6,011 nucleotides of DNA. Source: Desulfobulbaceae bacterium. GTDB taxonomy: Bacteria; Desulfobacterota; Desulfobulbia; Desulfobulbales; Desulfobulbaceae. This document shows positions 1 to 6,011 of this stretch, in pieces. Below the pieces are notes generated by a model. That model saw nothing but the letters and a program-made list of their open reading frames with translations. It was not told the origin of the DNA and ran no database searches. The translations under genes were made by a program, and so were the position numbers. The first letter of the stretch is position 1, and each line of letters begins with the position of its first letter. The stretch is taken from the NCBI GenBank assembly GCA_007121995.1, contig SKJK01000155.1, positions 1-6,011 on the forward strand. The letters run 5' to 3'.

Positions 1-351
1 AAGTGCAATACCTGTGGCAACATCGTAATGGTCCTGCATGGCGGTGACGGTGAACTTGTCTGTTGCGGCGAAAATATGGTGCTGATGACAGCAAATACCG
101 TGGATGCGGCCAAAGAAAAACATGTCCCTGTCATTGAGAAAATTTCAGGAGGTTTCAAGGTAAAGGTGGGCAGCGATCCTCATCCAATGGAAGAAAAACA
201 TTATATCGAATGGATCGAATTAATTGCTGACAGCAAAAACTATTTTCAGTTTTTAAATCCCGGTGAGACACCGGAAGCGACTTTCATGATTGATGCCACC
301 GAGGTTTCCGCTCGCGAGTATTGCAATATTCACGGATTATGGAAAGCATAA
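1..351 (+). CDS. dfx: Desulfoferrodoxin (two-iron superoxide reductase), 5'-truncated by window edge
   Basis: This cytoplasmic enzyme reduces superoxide to hydrogen peroxide without making oxygen, using electrons usually supplied by rubredoxin; it is typical of anaerobes. Reading starts in frame at base 1 with Lys-Cys, and 116 codons precede the TAA. The N-terminal desulforedoxin domain shows C-x2-C (codons 2 and 5) and a Cys-Cys pair (codons 21-22), the four ligands of the FeS4 centre I. The catalytic centre II is complete: EKHVP (Glu39, Lys40, His41), HPMEEKH (His61 and His67) and CNIHGLW (Cys108, His111). Adding 8 to each number gives the Desulfoarculus baarsii numbering as I remember it (His49, 69, 75, Cys116, His119), so about 8 residues are missing upstream. 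The promoter and start lie outside the window. The gene ends 362 bases before copB. Family assignment is very secure; the physiological electron donor is inferred from the family. Confidence 0.96.
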   Translation, partial: KCNTCGNIVMVLHGGDGELVCCGENMVLMTANTVDAAKEKHVPVIEKISGGFKVKVGSDPHPMEEKHYIEWIELIADSKNYFQFLNPGETPEATFMIDATEVSAREYCNIHGLWKA

Positions 352-372
352 TATTCCAATCGGAACAAATAC

Positions 373-399
373 TTAAACAATATTTCAAATATTGTTTAA
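373..399. promoter_or_regulatory. Perfect 13-1-13 palindrome, candidate operator
   Basis: The left arm TTAAACAATATTT and the right arm AAATATTGTTTAA are perfectly complementary around a single central C, starting 21 bases after the dfx stop. A one-base centre suits a DNA site bound by a dimeric repressor; odd-centred AT-rich dyads are typical of Fur/PerR-family boxes. As RNA it could form a 10-pair stem with a 7-base loop, but the stem is almost all A-U and no T-run follows on either strand, so it is a poor intrinsic terminator. The cognate regulator is unknown. It could control the genes to the right or act at the end of the dfx transcript. Confidence 0.4.
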
Positions 400-426
400 C
401 TCTCGGTACAAATAAAAAAACTGCGA

Positions 427-441
427 CTTTGCAATGCAAAG
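427..441. promoter_or_regulatory. Perfect 7-1-7 palindrome, candidate operator
   Basis: CTTTGCA and TGCAAAG flank a single central A, giving a 15-base perfect dyad. The 7-1-7 geometry is that of PerR/Fur core boxes, although the bases differ from the classical consensus. It lies 27 bases downstream of the larger palindrome and about 30 bases upstream of a TTGACA element. A 7-base perfect repeat in AT-rich DNA can arise by chance, so confidence is modest. Confidence 0.25.
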
Positions 442-471
442 AGGAAAAATAGGGGAAGTTGTTACCTCTAG

Positions 472-503
472 TTGACAAAAGATTCTAATACTTTTTCCTA
501 TAA
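472..503 (+). promoter_or_regulatory. Candidate promoter with overlong spacer (TTGACA / CTATAA)
   Basis: A perfect -35 hexamer TTGACA (472-477) is followed by CTATAA (498-503) as the best nearby -10. The spacer is 20 bases, longer than the usual 17, and no good -10 is found at the standard distance. MerR-family-activated promoters of metal and redox genes use 19-20 base spacers with a dyad between the hexamers; here AAAAG (477-481) and CTTTT (491-495) form a short dyad in that space. Transcription would run toward copB with a leader of about 200 bases. This is an inference from spacing only; no regulator gene is visible. Confidence 0.25.
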
Positions 504-614
504 GGCCACAAGACTTTCTGATTACCATCGAACTTCAACCAACTTCAGCACTCGTTGCACGATTGTCTGGCTTCGTACTACCACATAAACCAGCCGATCA
601 ATCATGGTGTATAG

Positions 615-644
615 TTGAAACCAATTTTTCAAGGCAAATGTAAA
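615..644 (+). promoter_or_regulatory. Candidate sigma-70-like promoter upstream of copB
   Basis: TTGAAA (615-620, five of six to consensus) and TGTAAA (639-644, four of six) are separated by 18 bases, placing a start near 651 and a leader of about 60 bases before copB. TTGAAA at 615 and TTTCAA at 627-632 form a 6-6-6 inverted repeat overlapping the -35, which could be an operator half-site pair. A looser TACA (693-696) and TGTA (707-710) pair lies just before the copB start. All of these are weak signals. Confidence 0.25.
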
Positions 645-713
645 TCTGGCAAAAGACCGAGGGAAGTGCTTACCCTTGATGACAGCAATAGATACAATGC
701 AAGACATGTAACT

Positions 714-2768
714 ATGAGCAAAAGCGATTCTCATCAGAATAATGGCCATGGGGCTGATGCACACGATGACCACGGGAAGCATACGGAATCGAGCGGACAC
801 GACAAGCATGAGGGGCACAGTCCGAAGATGTTTCGGGATAAGTTCTGGCTCTCCTTCATTCTTACGGTTCCGGTTGTATTCTGGTCGGTACACATTCAGC
901 AACTGCTGAGTTACCAGGCACCTGAATTCACCGGCTCGGGCTGGATAGCACCGGTATTGAGCACGGTGATTTTCTTCTACGGCGGCTTGGTGTTCCTCAA
1001 GGGAGCATGGCGTGAGTTGAAGGATCGCTTGCCGGGCATGATGACCCTGATCTCGCTGGCCATCATCGTAGCTTTCGCTTTCTCGTGGGTCGTAGAGCTC
1101 GGATTCATCCCCGCGGAAGCGCTTTGGTGGGAGCTGGCCACCTTGGTGACAATCATGCTTTTGGGGCATTGGATTGAGATGCGTTCAATTTCACAGGCTC
1201 AGGGAGCGCTCCAGGAGCTCGCAAAACTCCTGCCTGATACCGCAACCCGCGTGGCGGAACAAGGTGAGGAAACGGTACCCATCAACGAGCTGCGCGAGGG
1301 AGACACCGTGTTGGTTCGTCCCGGAGAGCGCGTGCCTGTGGACGGTGTGATTCAAAAAGGTGAAAGTTCCCTCAACGAAGCAATGCTCACCGGGGAGTCA
1401 CGCCCAGCGAAGAAAAAAGAAGGCGACCAGGTCATCGCCGCCACCATCAACGGAGAGGGTTCGTTGCGTATTGAAGTCACAGGTACAGGGGACAACACCA
1501 AGCTCTCCGGTATCATGCGGCTTGTGGCTGAAGCACAAAAATCTAAATCCAAGTCACAGCACCTGGCTGATCGTGCTGCTCAGATCTTGACCGGCGTGGC
1601 CATTTTCGCCGCTGTTTTTACCTTCGTGGCTTGGCAGTTTCTCGGTGCAGCTCTAGACTTTTCAATTATCCGGGTGGTGACGGTCCTGGTCATCGCATGT
1701 CCTCACGCTCTCGGCCTGGCCGTGCCCTTGGTTGTAGCTATTTCCACCACCCTGGGAGCACGAAACGGCCTCCTCGTGCGAGACCGGCGAGGTCTGGAGG
1801 AGGCGAGGCATCTGGACACCGTGATCTTCGACAAGACAGGAACACTCACCCTGGGTGAGTTTCGCGTGGTGGAGATATCCGTGGCCAAAGGCGAATCGGA
1901 AGAGGAGTTGCTGCGAATTGGGGCAGCAGTTGAATCAGAGTCCGAACATCCCGTGGCCCGAGGTATCGTGATGACTGCGAAAGAACGGAAGCTGAACGTG
2001 CCGACAGCGGACAACTTTCAGGCAATAACAGGTAAGGGGGTCACCGCTTCGGTCGATGGAACTGAATATCACATGGGTGGTCCCGCGCTCCTGAAGGCCG
2101 AGGACGCACTGGTGCCGGAATCGCTGCAACAAGCAGTCGAGGAAGCGACTAATCGAGGACAGACCGCCATCTACCTGATTCGGAACGGAAAAGCCTTGGC
2201 GATCTTCGCTGTTGCGGACGCCATTAGGGAGGAAAGTCGTGAAGCGATTCGTGCGTTGCACGACCGGGGCATTGAAGTGGCCATGCTCACTGGCGACGCC
2301 CAGGCAGTGGCAGATGCCGTTGCTACAGAACTACACATCGATACAGTGTTCGCGCAGGTGCTTCCCGAGGACAAAGCGTCTAAAGTGCAGGAATTGCAAA
2401 GACAGGGGAAGAAGGTGGCGATGGTGGGCGATGGGGTCAACGATGCCCCTGCCCTGGCAACTGCCGATATCGGAATCGCCATCGGCGCAGGCACCGACGT
2501 CGCCGTGGAAGCCGGGCACATCGTCCTGGTGCGATCCGATCCTCGCGATATTCCTCGGATCATTTCTTTATCCAGCGCCACTTACCGCAAGATGCTGCAG
2601 AACCTCTGGTGGGCAGCCGGATATAATATCTTTGCCATTCCCCTGGCCGCTGGCGTGCTGGCCGCTTGGGGCATCTTGTTGACGCCGGCGATAGGCGCAG
2701 TACTCATGTCGGCAAGCACGGTAATAGTGGCGATCAACGCTCAATTACTCAAACGGGCGCAACTGTAA
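714..2768 (+). CDS. copB: CopB-type (P1B-3) copper/silver-exporting P-type ATPase
   Basis: This 684-residue inner-membrane pump uses ATP to export copper or silver from the cytoplasm. The N-terminus (residues 1-37) is hydrophilic and carries eight His residues, the metal-binding tail typical of CopB in place of a CxxC domain. Hydrophobic segments begin near residue 43. TGES (226-229) is the actuator motif, CPH (329-331) is the transmembrane metal site that defines subgroup P1B-3, DKTGT holds the phosphorylated Asp373, SEHP (His412) is the heavy-metal nucleotide-binding His-Pro, and GDGVND (572-577) is the hinge. NLWWAAGYN and MSASTVIVAINA (from Met665) near the C-terminus match the last two metal-site helices of this subgroup. 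Every catalytic residue is present. The ATG at 714 was chosen because the His-rich tail starts there; the frame stays open to a TTG at 615, but neither start has a good Shine-Dalgarno. No copper chaperone or regulator gene is adjacent. Cu versus Ag preference cannot be read from the sequence. Confidence 0.93.
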   Translation: MSKSDSHQNNGHGADAHDDHGKHTESSGHDKHEGHSPKMFRDKFWLSFILTVPVVFWSVHIQQLLSYQAPEFTGSGWIAPVLSTVIFFYGGLVFLKGAWRELKDRLPGMMTLISLAIIVAFAFSWVVELGFIPAEALWWELATLVTIMLLGHWIEMRSISQAQGALQELAKLLPDTATRVAEQGEETVPINELREGDTVLVRPGERVPVDGVIQKGESSLNEAMLTGESRPAKKKEGDQVIAATINGEGSLRIEVTGTGDNTKLSGIMRLVAEAQKSKSKSQHLADRAAQILTGVAIFAAVFTFVAWQFLGAALDFSIIRVVTVLVIACPHALGLAVPLVVAISTTLGARNGLLVRDRRGLEEARHLDTVIFDKTGTLTLGEFRVVEISVAKGESEEELLRIGAAVESESEHPVARGIVMTAKERKLNVPTADNFQAITGKGVTASVDGTEYHMGGPALLKAEDALVPESLQQAVEEATNRGQTAIYLIRNGKALAIFAVADAIREESREAIRALHDRGIEVAMLTGDAQAVADAVATELHIDTVFAQVLPEDKASKVQELQRQGKKVAMVGDGVNDAPALATADIGIAIGAGTDVAVEAGHIVLVRSDPRDIPRIISLSSATYRKMLQNLWWAAGYNIFAIPLAAGVLAAWGILLTPAIGAVLMSASTVIVAINAQLLKRAQL

Positions 2769-2886
2769 TGACGAGAGGGTGTCTTGTGGATCAATTCCTG
2801 GGCCAAGGCAAGCAAGTTGCACCACATGCAGTTGAACAAGGCACCCGAGTGGTTGCAATGTAACCGCAAGATAATAGGAGGGTGAA

Positions 2887-3054
2887 ATGTCACTGGGTAC
2901 ATTACTCCTCATAGCATTACTCCTTGTCTTAATAGGGGCTATCCCAACCTGGCCCCAAAGTCGGTAATGGGGATATGCCCCGAGCGGTACGGTCGGGCTT
3001 ATTCTTATTATTGTGTTAATCCTGTTCTGGGAAAAATTTAACCGTAAGAGGTGA
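2887..3054 (+). pseudogene. DUF3309-like small membrane protein gene interrupted by in-frame TAA
   Basis: A strong ribosome binding site AGGAGG (2876-2881) sits 5 bases before the ATG at 2887. The frame begins MSLGTLLLIALLLVLIGAIP, a hydrophobic helix, continues with TWPQSR, and then meets TAA at codon 27 (2965-2967). Past that stop the same frame continues WGYAPSG and a second hydrophobic helix (VGLILIIVLILF) to a TGA at 3052-3054. The two halves together match DUF3309 proteins of about 50 residues, as I remember them: two helices joined by a TWP-x-SR-x-WGY-x-PSG linker. The stop falls where the family commonly has a small or polar residue; a Ser TCA codon would become TAA by one substitution. 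The tail WEKFNRKR is also unlike the usual short ending. Function of the family is unknown. The product is either a 26-residue single-helix peptide or nothing useful; a sequencing error is possible. Confidence 0.75.
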
Positions 3055-3059
3055 TGAAA

Positions 3060-3251
3060 ATGAACATGTTCTCCAAGGGTTTTTTGGCGGTCTTTTTGCT
3101 GGCTTTGATTCTGGGCCTGAGCGCCTGCAAACAAGAAGGGCCTGCCGAAAGAGCAGGGCAACAGGTTGATCAGGCGGTTGAACAAACCAAGGAAAAGGTC
3201 GATGAGACAACAGATGTAGTAGGAGAGACGATAGAAGAAGCCGGCTACTAA
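3060..3251 (+). CDS. Small lipoprotein with a charged helical tail
   Basis: This 63-residue protein has a lipoprotein signal peptide: a basic start with Lys6, a hydrophobic core (FLAVFLLALILG) and the lipobox LSAC, with Cys23 as the predicted lipidated residue. Lys at mature position 2 does not suggest inner-membrane retention, so an outer-membrane location is likely if the cell is Gram-negative. The 41-residue mature part is rich in Glu, Lys, Gln, Val and Thr, with a repeating pattern (AGQQVDQAVEQTKEKVDETT) expected to form an amphipathic helix, reminiscent of entericidin-like or YtxH/LEA-like stress peptides; I cannot name a family with certainty. The start at 3060 was chosen because GAGG (3048-3051) is 8 bases upstream; in-frame GTG 3051 and ATG 3054 overlap the ribosome binding site and ATG 3066 is too far. 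It starts 5 bases after the end of the interrupted DUF3309 frame, so the two are probably co-transcribed. Confidence 0.8.
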   Translation: MNMFSKGFLAVFLLALILGLSACKQEGPAERAGQQVDQAVEQTKEKVDETTDVVGETIEEAGY

Positions 3252-3254
3252 CAT

Positions 3255-3295
3255 GTTGCGGATCGTTCGGGCATAAATGCCGATCGATCCGCAAC
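3255..3295 (+). terminator. Strong hairpin after the lipoprotein gene, terminator-like without T-tract
   Basis: GTTGCGGATCG (3255-3265) pairs perfectly with CGATCCGCAAC (3285-3295), and inside it GGCAT (3270-3274) pairs with ATGCC (3277-3281), giving a long, nearly continuous stem. It begins 4 bases after the lipoprotein stop, as a terminator would. The following bases are AATAACC, not a T-run, so classical intrinsic termination is doubtful. It may protect the 3' end of the mRNA or be a dyad repeat. Confidence 0.5.
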
Positions 3296-3327
3296 AATAA
3301 CCTTACCCCTTACCAGTACCCCGTATG

Positions 3328-3349
3328 TGCACGATCAGTCAGTCGTGCA
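3328..3349. repeat. Inverted repeat 7-8-7 in the lipoprotein-polX spacer
   Basis: TGCACGA (3328-3334) and TCGTGCA (3343-3349) are perfect complements around the loop TCAGTCAG, itself a tandem TCAG. The stem can extend by a G-T and a T-A pair. It is placed between the upstream hairpin and polX. It could be an operator or an RNA hairpin; nothing in the sequence decides. Confidence 0.35.
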
Positions 3350-3390
3350 TAGTGGCGAAGACAGTTTACAGCTTTATTTGCCTGCTTGTT

Positions 3391-3417
3391 CTTCTTGGCG
3401 ATGACAAAGGCAAGAAG
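3391..3417 (+). repeat. Inverted repeat just upstream of the polX start
   Basis: CTTCTTG (3391-3397) and CAAGAAG (3411-3417) are perfect complements with a 13-base loop. The right arm ends 11 bases before the polX ATG and adjoins the purine-rich AAGTGGGAAG that must serve as the ribosome binding region. A hairpin here could modulate polX translation, but a 7-pair stem with a long loop is weak. Confidence 0.25.
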
Positions 3418-3428
3418 TGGGAAGTATT

Positions 3429-6011
<2,583 letters not shown>

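Larger units (their letters stand above)
352..713. other. AT-rich intergenic region between dfx and copB, no recognised gene
   Basis: This 362-base stretch holds no open frame that I recognise on either strand. Its left part (352-504) is AT-rich and contains two perfect inverted repeats and a TTGACA element. Its right part (505-713) has a more coding-like base composition. An open frame on the minus strand runs out of the copB antisense and stops near 522, but its translation matches no family I know. A 33-codon in-frame extension of copB up to a TTG at 615 has no ribosome binding site. The right part could be untranslated leader or the eroded remnant of a gene or mobile element; the sequence does not decide between these. 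Confidence 0.5.

Noticed and set aside
615..713. N-terminal extension of CopB from TTG at 615
   Set aside because: There is no ribosome binding site, the 33 extra residues are not typical of the family, and the His-rich tail begins naturally at ATG 714.
522..1169. 215-codon open frame on the minus strand
   Set aside because: More than two thirds is antisense to copB, and the part outside copB resembles nothing I recognise. There is no ribosome binding site.
2965..2967. Programmed recoding or readthrough of the TAA in the DUF3309 gene
   Set aside because: Selenocysteine and pyrrolysine use TGA and TAG, not TAA. TAA followed by T is an efficient stop and no recoding structure is evident, so a nonsense mutation or sequence error is simpler.
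2745..3254. 169-codon minus-strand frame across the small-gene region
   Set aside because: It is antisense to the DUF3309 and lipoprotein genes, which have clear ribosome sites and a lipobox on the + strand.
3417..3428. GTG start of PolX at 3417
   Set aside because: The four extra residues are not family-like, and the GTG overlaps the hairpin arm; ATG 3429 fits the family alignment and the purine-rich ribosome region.

Overview
The window looks like chromosomal DNA from an anaerobic or microaerophilic bacterium, most likely a Desulfobacterota (former Deltaproteobacteria) relative. The main evidence is the two-iron desulfoferrodoxin at the left edge, whose ligand spacing and flanking residues closely follow the sulfate-reducer enzymes. 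The copper ATPase, the PolX and the divergent LigA also fit a Gram-negative anaerobe. No rRNA or marker gene is present, so this placement is an inference.

Layout, all supported genes on the + strand: (1) 1-351, the 3' part of a desulfoferrodoxin (superoxide reductase) gene missing about 8 N-terminal codons. (2) 352-713, an AT-rich intergenic stretch with two perfect odd-centred palindromes (373-399 and 427-441), two candidate promoters and no recognisable gene. (3) 714-2768, a complete CopB-type (P1B-3, CPH motif) copper/silver-exporting P-type ATPase with a His-rich N-terminus. (4) 2887-3054, a small DUF3309-like membrane protein gene with a strong ribosome binding site, interrupted by an in-frame TAA at 2965-2967. 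(5) 3060-3251, a 63-residue lipoprotein whose start lies just beyond the stop of the interrupted DUF3309 frame. (6) 3252-3428, a spacer with three inverted repeats. (7) 3429-5141, a complete 570-residue PolX (family X polymerase fused to a PHP nuclease) with all visible catalytic residues. (8) 5146-6011, the first 288 codons of a divergent NAD+-dependent DNA ligase (LigA) running off the right edge, 4 bases after polX.

Functionally the window has two halves. The left half is stress defence: superoxide reduction, copper export and two small envelope proteins. The right half is a compact DNA repair pair: PolX can trim 3' ends, probably cut abasic sites and fill short gaps, and LigA can seal the nick. 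No wholly new system is evident. The points most worth a second look are the stop codon inside the DUF3309 gene, the perfect palindromes between dfx and copB, the tight polX-ligA coupling and the unusual motifs of the ligase.
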